DNA of 31,851 bases from JAGXFP01 sp046484585 (GCA_046484585.1 JAWOIQ010000146.1:1-31851); one strand, 5' to 3'. Shown: positions 14,594 to 25,600, numbered from the stretch's first letter. Program-made: numbers and translations. Notes: generated by a model from the sequence alone, not told the origin.

Positions 14594-14887
14594 ATGAAGA
14601 TAAAGTGTTATGAGTTTTTCGGATGTCGGAAGAGCAATTGCGTTATGTTTGATCAAAATGAAGGGCGCGGCTGTTGGCTGGTTAAAGATGCCTTGGCTCA
14701 TTGTCTCGGGATCGACAAGGATTCAATCCGCAACAGGGATACCATCTTTTTTTGCAGAAATTGTTTGTATTATGAACATATGCAGAAAAATCGCCCAGAT
14801 TTGTTTATGAAGGAGGATTTGTCCGGGCATGATCGAGGAAGTTCCCCTCCTCCGATAAAAAAGATATCAGATGATTTTTGTAAGTAG
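14594..14887 (+). CDS. Small two-CW-type cysteine protein
   Basis: This 97-residue protein has eight Cys (5, 11, 16, 27, 37, 54, 57, 96). The pattern CYEFFGC, then C, then CWLVKDALAHC, then FCRNCLYYEHM matches the 'two-CW' domain common in Desulfobacterota, often alone or fused to PAS or chemotaxis modules; a metal or iron-sulfur site is likely. The first CW is CY here. The last 30 residues are polar and probably disordered. There is no signal peptide. AGGTGG a few bases before the ATG supports the start. The molecular role of the domain is not established. Confidence 0.75.
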   Translation: MKIKCYEFFGCRKSNCVMFDQNEGRGCWLVKDALAHCLGIDKDSIRNRDTIFFCRNCLYYEHMQKNRPDLFMKEDLSGHDRGSSPPPIKKISDDFCK

Positions 14888-14930
14888 TAGTGATATTTTA
14901 AATCAGAAGGGGGTTTGAGTAGCGATCTGG

Positions 14931-14968
14931 ATCCCGGCTATACCACTGAGTCAGTGCCGCTTCGGGAT
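14931..14968 (+). promoter_or_regulatory. Imperfect two-tier hairpin upstream of the small membrane protein
   Basis: ATCCCG (14931-14936) pairs with CGGGAT (14963-14968). Inside it CACTG/CAGTG closes a three-base loop (CACTGAGTCAGTG, 14944-14956). The structure ends 25 bases before the start codon at 14993, and may affect translation or be a protein-binding site on DNA. It does not look like a terminator, since no T-run follows. Confidence 0.3.
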
Positions 14969-14992
14969 ACTCACCGTTCAGGGATATCTTTA

Positions 14993-15271
14993 ATGACTTT
15001 GACGGGCGCTCTTATGAAGATAGAATTCCGCACTTTTCTGATCGCAATCGTCGTGATTTTTCTGTTGGGCGGCACGGCCATGGCTGTCTGGTACTATAAT
15101 ACCTTCGAGGTGGTGGAAGTCACCGAAAAAACCTTTGTTCTTGAGGGTCCGGACGGGGATAGGGTTGAGATCGAAAAATCCAGGCGCCCTTATCTGGAAA
15201 AGGGCGACAAGGTCCGTTACGATAAATATCGCAACCGTTTACGCAGAACCCTGGACGAGGAGAAAAAATAG
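14993..15271 (+). CDS. Small single-pass membrane protein
   Basis: This protein of 92 residues has one N-terminal membrane segment (FLIAIVVIFLLGGTAMAVWYY) followed by a small soluble domain of about 55 residues with a beta-hairpin-like pattern (EVVEVTEKTFVLEGPDGDRVEIE) and a strongly basic and acidic tail ending DEEKK. It is not recognised. The ATG at 14993 has AGGGA eight bases upstream; the alternative ATG at 15014 would give 85 residues but has a poorer site. The soluble part could face the periplasm, binding a ligand or a membrane complex, but nothing in the context decides this. Confidence 0.6.
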   Translation: MTLTGALMKIEFRTFLIAIVVIFLLGGTAMAVWYYNTFEVVEVTEKTFVLEGPDGDRVEIEKSRRPYLEKGDKVRYDKYRNRLRRTLDEEKK

Positions 15272-15650
15272 CCTCCGGAGCTTCGCGAAATACAGAATCG
15301 TCTAGTCGCTTCGCTCCTCGTAATGACGTGGCAACCCGCTTTCTCTCGAGAAAATCTTTTGTACCGTCACACGGTTAGTTGATATCTCGTAAACCGGAAA
15401 AAATCTTACCGCTTCTCACCGTTTTATAACATCATATTTTCACCAGGTTCAAATTATTAAATCACTGTATGATTTTTCCTGCAAGATGGAAATTAATGAT
15501 AAATCTTTGTTTTACCGGCAGAGTATCCAGGGAAGCCATGGTATCTCGTTTTCGCACTGTAGTCAAAAGCATACATTCTCCAGGTTGCCATTCCAGCAAA
15601 AAGACAAAATAGTTTAATCATTTCGGCCTGATAAATTCTATTTTCTTGCT
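15272..15650. other. AT-rich intergenic region upstream of the RpoN promoter
   Basis: No gene is seen here. The region holds an inverted repeat ACCGT-CAC-ACGGT (15363-15375) and several AT-rich tracts. As the DNA upstream of a sigma-54 promoter, it is where binding sites of an enhancer-binding protein would be expected, but I cannot assign any with confidence. Confidence 0.4.
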
Positions 15651-15667
15651 TTGGCATGATTCTGGCT
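15651..15667 (+). promoter_or_regulatory. Sigma-54 (RpoN) promoter
   Basis: TTGGCATGATTCTGGCT fits the -24/-12 consensus TTGGCAC-R-N4-TTGCW at all but two fixed positions, with the essential GG and GC exactly 12 bases apart. The -12 C is 15666, so transcription should begin near 15678, about four bases before the c-di-GMP aptamer. An activator of the NtrC class would be needed. Confidence 0.7.
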
Positions 15668-15681
15668 CTTTATGATGTAGA

Positions 15682-15774
15682 TGTCTGAAAAAGGCAAACC
15701 GTTCGCAAGGACGGGACGCAAAGCCTCCGGCCTTATATTTCCGATGAAATATAAGGTAGCGGGGCTACCGGACG
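15682..15774 (+). promoter_or_regulatory. Cyclic-di-GMP-I (GEMM-I) riboswitch aptamer
   Basis: The aptamer senses cyclic-di-GMP. All signature pieces are present. P1 is GTCTG (15683-15687) with CGGAC (15769-15773). AAGGCAAACC follows, then the P2 hairpin CCGTTC-GCAA-GGACGG with a GNRA tetraloop. Next come the conserved GGGACGCAAAGCCTCCGG, a perfect 11-bp P3 stem CCTTATATTTC/GAAATATAAGG, and TAGCGGGGCTACCG. The sequence closely parallels the Vibrio cholerae Vc2 aptamer from memory, including the tetraloop-receptor arrangement. It precedes a secreted-protein gene and the giant DUF11 gene. Confidence 0.95.
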
Positions 15775-15798
15775 GATCAGCCCAGCTTTTGCCGGGTG

Positions 15799-15854
15799 TT
15801 GTTCCGTACGGCTCATCCCTTGGGGGAAGAGAACGGAACAATGCCGTTCCGTTC
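15799..15854 (+). promoter_or_regulatory. Candidate riboswitch expression platform
   Basis: Two nine-pair stems share one strand and exclude each other: TTGTTCCGT (15799-15807) with ACGGAACAA (15833-15841), or GAACGGAAC (15831-15839) with GTTCCGTTC (15846-15854). No T-run follows the second, so control of translation, or a weak terminator, is more likely than classical termination. CCCTT in the first stem's loop could pair with the AAGGG ribosome binding site before 15888. Which state ligand favours cannot be read from sequence. Confidence 0.5.
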
Positions 15855-15887
15855 CTGATTTAACGAGAATGGGAAGGGTAAGAGCTG

Positions 15888-16494
15888 ATGAAGTGCGTTG
15901 CGAAACGGTGTTTTCTGTTTTGGGGGGATATTCTTTTGTCCGGGTCGGCCATGGCTGCCAAGCCGTGCCTGGTAGTTAACCCGAACGGTTTTCCCGGCAG
16001 TCCGCATTACAATCTTAACATCCACTGCAAAAACCCGGCTTCATCTGTCCTGACCTGTTGCTCGATCAATTCGGCGCGCCGCTCCAGAGCTATTCCATTA
16101 TCGTTCCGGAAGACGGGGCGGGTAGTGGAATCATGATGGAATCCGGCTCCGTGAAGGACAAAAAAGCCGAAACCATCACCGCGCCGCAGGCCGCCGATCT
16201 CTGCTTGGCTCCTTACTGCCAAGATCCGTCGGTCGGTCAGATCCCTGCCAATCCGAATGGCGATAAGCTTCATACCCGGATCCTTTCCGCTGCCCTGCTT
16301 ATCGGCAATCCGCACTCGACCCTGATTATTTCAATTTCTGATCCGACCACGACGGCCCCCAGGCGAATCAACAGGTCGGAGACCTTCGGCCCAGTGGCGG
16401 CCAAAACTTCCGTACCTTCAAGAAGTCCATTCCCTTTGCCGGTGCCGATCCAGGCAATCTCCTTGTCAATGCATCGGTTTGCTGTGGGGGGTAA
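15888..16494 (+). pseudogene. Small exported Cys protein broken by two single-base losses
   Basis: An ATG at 15888, after AAGGG, opens with a signal-like start (basic MKCVAKR, hydrophobic core, SAMAAK) and then VVNPNGFPGSPHYNLNIHCK. Coding sense then moves to the -1 frame at C-AAAAA-CCC (16029-16033), continuing PGFICPD, FGAPLQSYSIIVPEDGAGSG and so on. It moves -1 again at the C5 run 16356-16360, continuing QANQQVGDLRPSGGQNFRTF to NASVCCGG and a TAA at 16492-16494. Restoring one A and one C gives one reading frame of about 202 codons. I have an impression that similar secreted proteins occur in Desulfobacterota, but cannot name the family. It may be a pseudogene, assembly error in homopolymers, or a phase-variable or programmed-frameshift gene. 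It is the first gene behind the c-di-GMP riboswitch. Confidence 0.65.
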
Positions 16495-16534
16495 GGGTTG
16501 GGTTTGAGGCTGAAGGGTATTCTTCTTAGGTGCT

Positions 16535-16619
16535 TTCCGGTTCGGCCGCCTCGATTATCCTGGGCTGCCGTGGGGATATCGCTGCGGGGCGAGCCCCGGG
16601 AGACTGATTCGAACCGGAA
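16535..16619 (+). promoter_or_regulatory. Structured leader before the giant protein gene
   Basis: TTCCGGTTCG (16535-16544) and CGAACCGGAA (16610-16619) form a perfect 10-bp stem. It encloses a second GC-rich hairpin CGGGGC/GCCCCG (16585-16598). The outer stem's 3' arm directly abuts the ribosome binding site GGGGAGGGG (16620-16628), so folding could set access to it. No known riboswitch class is recognised, and no T-run follows. Confidence 0.45.
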
Positions 16620-16635
16620 GGGGAGGGGTTTGCTG

Positions 16636-19600
16636 ATGGCTCATCCGGCCCGCGGCTTCAAATTCGGTTTGACGCTGCTGCTCCTCTTCGCACTGTTGCT
16701 GGGCATGGCCGCTTCCGTCCAGGCGGCGGAAAAATTCTGCTCCGAATACGGCGGCGTCATCGACGGTGATGTGCTTGGGACTTCTCCGGTCCAGATCACC
16801 ATCGACCAGACCTGCACCTTTCAGAACTGGCCGAGGCCTAACCCGCTGACCGCCACCATCAACTTCCAGACCAATGACCCTTCCATCTATCTGATTATCT
16901 TCGACAACGTCTGGTACGACGGCAACATGGCCTGCTCCAATATTGACCACAAGCTCTGGGTGGTTAATTCCGAGGAGGGCTCCTTCGCCGGCGCCTGTCA
17001 GGATATCATGATCCCCGCCGAAACCATCGCGAAGAAGAGCCCGGCCCCATACGCCGCCGTCGGAGTGCCCTTCACCTACACCCTCACCCTGCCGTCGATG
17101 ACCTATCCCGCCGGCGAACCGTCGCCAAACGATCTGGGCAGCATCGAGGTCCGGGACGATCTTGCCGCGACGGGCGCCGATCTCACCATGCAGGGTTTGA
17201 CCGCCTATTACCGGGGGAGCGGCACGGCGGTGCCCATCGTTAACCTCGGCGACAACAAGAACCTTCACTTCACCCTTCCCAATCTCCCGACTGGGGAGCA
17301 GATCGTGGTCGAGGTGACGGCGGTTCTCGACGATACCCCGGCCAACCAGCCGGGGGTCTCGTTCACCAATACCGCCACCTGGCAGTTTTCCAGGTGGATC
17401 GATCTCAATGAGAACGGCTTAATTGAAGACAACGAATTCTTTAACCCCCTTCCGGGCGAGTCGGGGATCTCGGAGCCGATGGTGATCGTCGAGCCCGAAC
17501 TGGTGGTCAACAAGACGAGCGACGAAACGGCCCTGAACCTCGGAGTCATGGCGACCTTCACCATCGATGTCCAGAACACCGGCGGCGGCGAGGCCTGGGA
17601 CGCCACGATCATCGACGAGCTCCCCGTCCTGCCTACCACCGGTATGTGCGATTACGACCCCATCCCCACCCTGACCGCGGAGATCCTCGCGGCTGACGGG
17701 ATTACCCCGGTCTCCGGAGAGCTTCAGCCGGGCACGGACTTCACCCTTTCTTACAGCGGCTGCGAACTCAGCCTGACCATGCAGTCTGAAAAGGGGGTGA
17801 TCGGGCCCTCGGAGCGGTTGCGGATCACCTATCAATCCCAGCTCGATCTCGATACCGATCCCGGCGCCGACGGCATAGACCTTACCAATGTCGCCGGGGT
17901 CACCCGGTGGTTCAATGGCGATAGCAGCAATCCCGACCGCCTCCGGTACGACAGGATTCTTACCGACGGCACCCCGCTCATCACTGATCACCAGGACAGC
18001 CAGACCGTGACGACGGCCCTGGCCGGCTATTATTTCCAGAAAATCGTCCGGAACCTGACCAGCCAGGCGAACCCGGCCGCCACCGCCGCGCCGGGGGACA
18101 CCCTGCGCTACAAGCTGCGCCTCTTCAATATCAGCGAGACGATCAACGGACTGGCGATCAGCGACCCCCTCGACCCGGCCGGCTTCGATCTGAACAGCTT
18201 CGCCATGGTCACCCCGCCGCCCGCCGGGGCCGAATTCGATTTTGATCCCGTCACCGGGCTGCTGGAGGTCTACGGCAGTCCCGACCCGTTTAACCTCATC
18301 CCCCCCGCCGAACTCGTGGTCGAGTTTGACATCACCCTGAAATCGACCCTCGCCAGCGGCAGCGTGGTTTCAAACCAGGCGGAGCTCACCGCAGGCTCTC
18401 TCAGCGCGGCCAGCGATGATCCGTACGTCAACGGCATCGCCCCGCCCGGTGAGCCGGCCGATCCCACCCGGGTGGTGATCCAGACCCCCGGCCCGCTTGC
18501 GAAGGCGACCAGCCGATCGAGTGTCACGATCGGCGAGCAGTTCACCTACACCATTACCGTGCCCGCGGAACCCACCGCGGCCAACCTCTACGATGTCCGG
18601 ATCCTGGATAATCTTGCAGCCTCCGCGGCCGACCTGCGCTTTATTGGCGCAAGGGTGGTGTCCGGCGACGGCTGGGCGCTGTCCAATACCAGCGGCAGCG
18701 ACACCAATCCGGTTATCGAGGACACGATCACCGGCATCGATATTCCCTCCGGCAGCCAGGCGGTCATCGAAATCACCGTGGAGCTGCTGAACACCCCCGC
18801 GACCCAGAGCGGTCTGATCTTTGACAACACCGCTTCGTACACCTACAACCGGGTGAACGGGGTCGACGATCCGGTGCCGGGGGGCGCTGCGACCAGCCCC
18901 GGAATAACCGTGGTCGAGCCGGAGGTCGCGGCGGCCGCCAAGACGGTGAGCTTCGTCAGCCCGGCGGACAAATCGGCCACCGATCCCGCCACGGTGGGCG
19001 ACATTCTTGAATATACGGTCACCGTTCCCAACAGCGGCGGCGCCACCGCCTTTGACCTCAACCTGGTCGACACCCTGCCGGCGACAGTGGCGCTGGTCCC
19101 CGGTTCCGCTGCCGTCTTGATCGACGGGGTCGCGGTCCCAGGCTTTATCAGCGAACCGACCACCTTGTCCGACACCGGTCTGGTGTGGGGCCGCGAAAAC
19201 GGGGACTCCACCCTCGACATCCCCGTCGGTCAAGCGCTGGTGCTGACCTATCAGGTGACGGTCTTATCGGCGGCGGAGCCCTCTATCGTCAACCGGGTCT
19301 ATGTGGATTGGACCTCGCTGCCCGACGCCGATACCGCGGAGCGCACCGGCGAGGGCTGCCCGGCCTGGATCGCCCCGAACGATTACTGCCGGGGTCCGGC
19401 CACGGTCGCGGTCAGCACTCTAGACAATACCTTTATCAGCAAAGCGGTGTTAGAGGACAGCTATGCCGAGACCCCGGCCGCCGCCACCGATCCGGCCGTC
19501 CGGGTCGGCGATACGGTTACCTACGATCTGACCCTGAACCTGCAGGAATACACGACCCGGAACATCGCGGTCGAGGATGCGCTGCCTCCGGGCATGGCGC

Positions 19601-22600
19601 TCGATAGCTTCAGCATCATCGCCGGCCCCAACTTCAGTTACCCGACGCCGCTTTCGGCTGAACCGGCCGCCGGCGCCACCACCGCATTGCGCTGGGAGTT
19701 CGGCGACATCGTCAACCAGCCGAGCAGCGACGCCACTCCGATTGACCCCCTGGTGATCCGTTATGTCGCAAGGGTTGTCAGTGAGCCGCCGCCGGCCGGG
19801 GTAGCCTACGACACCTCTATTTTGCGCGATAACCTGGCGAAGCTCTCCTACACGGGCGGCGACCCGGCCCTCTATCCCGATCGCCTGACGGCGGCGGCGC
19901 GGGTGGAGGTACGGCAGCCGCGGATGGCACCGCTCACCAAAGCGGACTACGGCGCCAATCGCGTCGGCACGGGCAGCGCCGACGATCCCTACCTGGTGGA
20001 GATCGCCGCCGACACCATGCAGTTCCGGCTCGAGACCTGTAACGCCGGCTTGGCGCCAGCCTACAATCTGCTGCTCGGCGATCAGCTGCCCGGGGAATTG
20101 AATGAAGAGAGTATCATCGGCCCGGTCGTAAAGATCGGCCCGGGAAGCGATCCGGCCGCCGCCGCCGTCGCCCCGGCCACAGATTACACTTACACACTGA
20201 GCGGCGGGCGGATGAGCTTTGCCTTTAGCGACGACCGGCCGATCGACCCGAACGAATGCGTCTTTGTCGAATACGAGATCGGCTTCGCCGCTGATATCCC
20301 CCCCGATACGCTCTGGCAGAACAGTGCCCGGGTGGATGAGTATTACTCGCTGCCGGGCCAAGCCGGCCGCATCTACGTAGCGAGCGAGCCCGCCGCGGTC
20401 TACATGAGGAACGTGCTGGTCCTGAATGTGCCGACCAAGGCCATTGCCCTGCCCGTCGCGCCGGCAAACACAGTGACCATCGGGGAAGAGGTCCAGTACA
20501 CCATCACGGTGCCGGGCGCGCCGGTCAACGCGGCCCTTAGCAACGTGGAAGTCCTCGACATCCTCGATCCCGTCCTGGACTACCTGGGGGCCACGATCGC
20601 CGACTCTCTCGTTCTGACCGACAACACGGCGGCCGGCAGCCGGGAGGTGAGCCTCACCATCGCCGAGATCCCAGCCGGCCGGCAGGCGGTGATCACCTTG
20701 CGGGCGCGGGTGGCGAATGACGCCACTCCGGCCACTGACGCCGGGGACCTCTTCACCAACCTGGCCTCATATGTCTACGGTGGCGTGACTTGGAAGAGCG
20801 CGGCCACGGAGCAGCTGACCATCGTCGAGCCCCTGGTCACCGTGGAGAAAACTGTCGCGCCGGAGACCGCCCCGAAGGCGGGCGATCTTCTGACCTATAC
20901 GGTGGTGCTCGCTGCCGCGCCGGGCCCGATCGCTTATGACCTCGAACTGACCGACACCCTGAGCCCGGGCCTCACCTATGAACCGCTCTCGGCGAACCTT
21001 GGCGAACCGACGATCACCGGCGACGCGGTCAGCGGCCAGACCCTGGCCTGGAGCGCCGGTCTCGATATCGCGCCGGGAACGCCGCTTACCGTTACTTACC
21101 AGGTGCGGGTAAACGGTGACGTGGTGATCGGTCAACCCTTGACCAACACCGCCACCGCCCGCTGGACCAGTCTGGCTGGCGACCACCCTCATGAACGCAG
21201 CGGCACCGGGACCGCGCCCAATGATTACGTCGCCTCAGCCAGCACCACTCTGGTCATCGGCGACGAGACGACCTTCTCGAAGGTGCGGGCCGATGACACC
21301 TATAATGGCGCCGAGGGCGATGTCCGCATCGGTGACCTGATCGAATACGAATTGCGCCTGGGGCTCCAGGAAGGCAGCCATCCAGGGGTCGTGGTCAGCG
21401 ACACCCTGCCGGCGGGACTCCGGTATGTAGAGATGGTCAGCGCCAGCTATTTCGGCACGATCCCGGCCATCCCCCCCGCGCCGAGCCTCAGCGGGCCAAC
21501 CCTCACCTGGAACCTGGGTACGGTGGAAAACCCCGCTGACGGGGACGCGGAAAACGACCTCCTGGTGCTGCGCTACCGGGTCCGGGTGCTGAACGACAAT
21601 ACCCTGGCCCAGAGTCCGATCAGCCAGACACTGACCAACAGCGCGACCCTTGCCTATACCGTGGGCGGGACCGGGGTGACCCGACCGGATGGGGCGGGCG
21701 TCACTGTGCTGCAGCCGATGCTGGGGGTGAGCAAGAGCGCGGCCCCGGCCAATGGCGACAGCGTGGTCGACGCCGGCGAGATCATCACCTATACCGTCGA
21801 TATCGTAAATAACGGCGCGGCGCCCGCCTATGACACCAGACTGCTGGACACTCTGCCGGTCGGGTTGCGTCAGGGCGGGGTCTCCACCAGCGGTATTATA
21901 CTGGTGGACAACTCCACCTCGGCCGAAACAGCGCTGGCAATTTTCGACCCGGCTTACAGCTCCGCTACGGGTGGTGCCGTCTGGAACTTCGACACCACCA
22001 CCCCGGACGCCTACACCATTCCGCCGGATCACACCCTGCGGGTAAGCTACACGGTGAGCGTCGACAGCGACGTCGCCGCCGGCCTCACCCTGACCAATAC
22101 CGCCCAGGCCGCCAATTACTACTCCTTCGACAACGACGAGGTGCCGGTTAACGGCAGCGTCGATTACCGCGGGGAGTACGCGAGTGCCCCGGCCCAGGCG
22201 GCGGTGACAACCTCCACCCCGGGCGCCCTGAGCAAGGCGACAACCCGGGCCGCCGCCGCCATCGGAGAAGAGTTCACCTACCTGATCACCGTGCCGGCGG
22301 CACCGGTCGCGACGGCGCTTAATGACGTGCGGATCTACGACAATCTGGCCGCAGCCGGGGCCGATCTGCGCTTTATCGGCGCGGAGGTCGTTTCCGCCGG
22401 CAGCTGGTCGGGGACCCTGACCGGCAGCGTCAACGCGGGCCTGGTCGAGATCCGGGCCGACAGCGGCGCCATTGCCATCGGCCCGAACGAGCAACTCAAT
22501 ATCGCGGTCACGGTCGCGCTCCTCGACACGGAGCGCAACATGACGCCGGGGCTTAGCTTCACCAACCGCGCCTGGTACACTTACAGTAACGGCACGACCC

Positions 22601-25600
22601 CCCTGGGCGATGATGCCGCCACCGGCGCCACCTCGGACAGCATGACCGTCGCCCATCCCGAGATGACCCTGAGCAAGAGCGGACCGGTCCCGGCCACGAT
22701 GCGAATCGGGACGCCGGCCACCTTCACCCTTGATGCCCAAAACAGCGGAGAGAGCGAGGCTTGGCAGGTGACGCTTACCGACTGGCTGCCCGACCCGGTT
22801 CCGGGCGGGATGTGCGACGCCGGGGTGAACAACATCAGCGCCACGATCTACCAGGCGGACGGGACGACGCCGGTCCTGGCGTTGAATCCCGGGGAGCATT
22901 ACGACACCGCCTTCACCCTCTCGGCCGCCTTATCCCGCTGCGAGTTGGTCCTGACCACCAAGGGTGCGGCCGTGGTCGCCCCGGGTCAGCGGTTGATTGT
23001 GACCTTTGAGTCCGCCCTTGATGAGGACAACATCGACGCCACCACCCTGACCAATATCGCCGGCGCCACCCAATGGCTGAGCGCCGACCCGGCCGGCGAT
23101 ATCCAGCACATCTATGATGCCGCCCTCACCGACGGCACGGTGGGGACGGTCGATCACCAGGATGCTTATCAAGTCACGGTGCAAGGGGCGGTTCTGAGCG
23201 CGGAGAAAACGGTGACCAGACTGGTTGCCGATCAGGAGGGAACGCTTACCGAATTGCCGGGGAGCACCGCAAATCCGGGAGACCGGCTGCGCTACACGAT
23301 CACCATCCGGAACACCACAGATATTCCCTTGAACGATTTTTCCCTGGGCGATGAACTCGACAGCCTGAACGCTGCGCCGATGTTCCAGGCGAACTCGATC
23401 GGAAACGTCGAAGTCCCCGCCGGAGCCACCTACACCACAAGCGATACCGCCTTGAACGTTCACGGCCTGGATATCGGCCCGAACGAAAGCTTGACCGTGG
23501 TTTTCGAGGCCCTTCTAGTGCCGGTGATCGACAGCACCACCGTCGTCCTGAACCAGGGGCGGCTCGAACTGGACGGGGTTTTTTTCGGGCAGACCGACGA
23601 TCCGGCTCTGCCGGGCGCTCTGGACCCCACCGCGACCCTGATCGAATCCGCGCCGGTATTCGAGGTGTGGAAGACCTCGGAGGACATGAGCGGCGACCCG
23701 GACTTACTGCTGGCCGGCGACATCCTCCGTTACACGATCACGGTGCGGAATATCGGCAATGAAAACGCCGTCAACACCGTGCTGCGCGATCAAATTCCGG
23801 TCAACACGAGCTACCTGCCCGGCAGCACCACCTTAAACGGCAGCCCGGTAGCCGATCCGGCGGCCGGCCCCTCGCCGCTGCAGGAAGGTCTGCCGATCAA
23901 TGCGCCGGAGGATGAGACGGCCGGGGCGATGCGGGCCGACCCGACGGTTACCGGCGCCAACCAGGCCACGGTCACCTTCGATGTCGTGATCGACGGTGAT
24001 GCGGTCGACGGGGCGATTATCGTCAACCAGGGCTTCGTCGACGCCGATGGCGCCGGCGGCGGACCGCAACCCGAAGAGCCGTCCGACGATCCGGCGACCC
24101 CGGTCCCGGATGATCCGACCCGGAATGTCGTGGGCGCCCTGCCGCTGGTCGACGCCCATAAGACCGTGCAAATCCTGGTCGACCACGGTTCAAGCGGAAT
24201 CGTCGATCCCGGTGACGTCCTGCGCTATACCATCGCCATCACCAACGCCGGGGCGACGCCTGCCCATGGGGTGGTCTTCATCGACCCGGTCCCCGCCGAC
24301 ACCACCTATGTTGCCGACTCGGTCCGCTTGAACGATCTTCCCGCCGGCCAGCCGGACGGCGGGATTTCCCCGCTGATCGCGGGCATCGCGGTGAGTTCTT
24401 CCGACCTTACCCCGCCGCTGCCCGGCGCGGGTAACGGGGTCCTCTCGCCCGGGTCAACCGCGGTGATTGTTTTTGATGTCGAGGTGAACGCCGGGGTTGC
24501 CCCGGCCACGGTGATCAGCAACCAGGGCACCGTCGAAACCAGCGAGCTGCCCGATGAACCGACCGATGCCGACGGCATTGACTCCAACGGCGATCAACCC
24601 ACTCAAATTATGGTCGGCGATCTCCAACTCCTCTCGGTGACCAAGGAGGTAACGGTCATCGGCGGCGGCGCCGCCGTGGCGGGGGGCGAGCTCGAGTACC
24701 TGATCCGGGCAACCAACATCGGCAGCCTGCCCGCCACCCGGGTGGCGGTGACCGACGATCTGGCGCCTCTGGCCGGACAGGTCTCCTACGTCGCCGGCTC
24801 GGGACGCCTGAACGGCGCCGAGGCCGGGATCGGTTATGCGGCTTCGCGGCTCACCGCGGACTACGGTGCCATTTACGGTGAGCTGCCTCCGGGCGCCAGC
24901 GCCGTGGTCCGGTTCAGGGTTCGGATCGAGACAGCCCTGCCGATCGGGACGACCATCGCCAACACCGGGGTCGTCAGCTGGAGCGACCCGGTCCAAAGCG
25001 CCTCCGCCACTGTATCGCTCGACCTGGGAGGCACGCCGGGCAACGGCAGCCTGTCCGGCAGCATCTGGCATGACGTCAACCTGGACAAGCTTTCCGACCC
25101 CGATGAACGCCGCTTTGAGGGCTGGTCGGTCGAGCTTTACGGAAACAACCGCTTGTTGGCTACGGTACCGAGCGACAGTGACGGCGGCTATCGGCTCAGC
25201 GGCCTGATCCCCAACCAGGGCGGCTCGCAGTCCTACGAACTGCGTTTCCGCGCTCCCGACGCCGGAGCCGGGACGCCGTCGCTCGGCACCGCGGACTCAT
25301 CCTTCAGCAACGGCCCCCAGCGGATCAGCGGAATTACCGTCGCCTCGGGCGAAAATCTTCAGAACCTCAACCTGCCGCTCTGGCCGAACGGCACGGTATA
25401 TAATTCGGTTGTCCGCGTCCCGGTTGCCGGAGCCCGGCTGACCATGCTGAACGGCTCTACCGGCGCGCCCTTGGCGGACCGCTGTTTCGACGATCCGGTC
25501 CAGCAGGATCAGGTCACTGCCGGCTCCGGTTTCTACAAATTCGATCTGAACTTCAGCGATGCTTCCTGCCCGGCGGGCAGCGATTATCTCATCGAAGTGA

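Noticed and set aside
15638..15863. Short open frames on both strands over 15638-15863
   Set aside because: The region is the RpoN promoter and c-di-GMP riboswitch, whose RNA signature explains the sequence.
16498..16635. A 46-residue N-terminal extension of the giant protein
   Set aside because: It would place Arg-rich sequence before a good signal peptide, and the ATG at 16636 has a strong ribosome binding site; the extension region instead holds a long RNA stem.
21235..22899. A 554-codon open frame on the minus strand inside the giant gene
   Set aside because: It lies antisense to clear DUF11 repeats. The translation is a low-information Gly/Arg/Val/His mix, as expected from the complement of GC-rich coding DNA, and has no domain or ribosome binding site.
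17013..25030. Repetitive DNA considered as a CRISPR array or simple tandem repeat
   Set aside because: Units are 400-540 bp, diverged and within one open frame; they are protein domain repeats.
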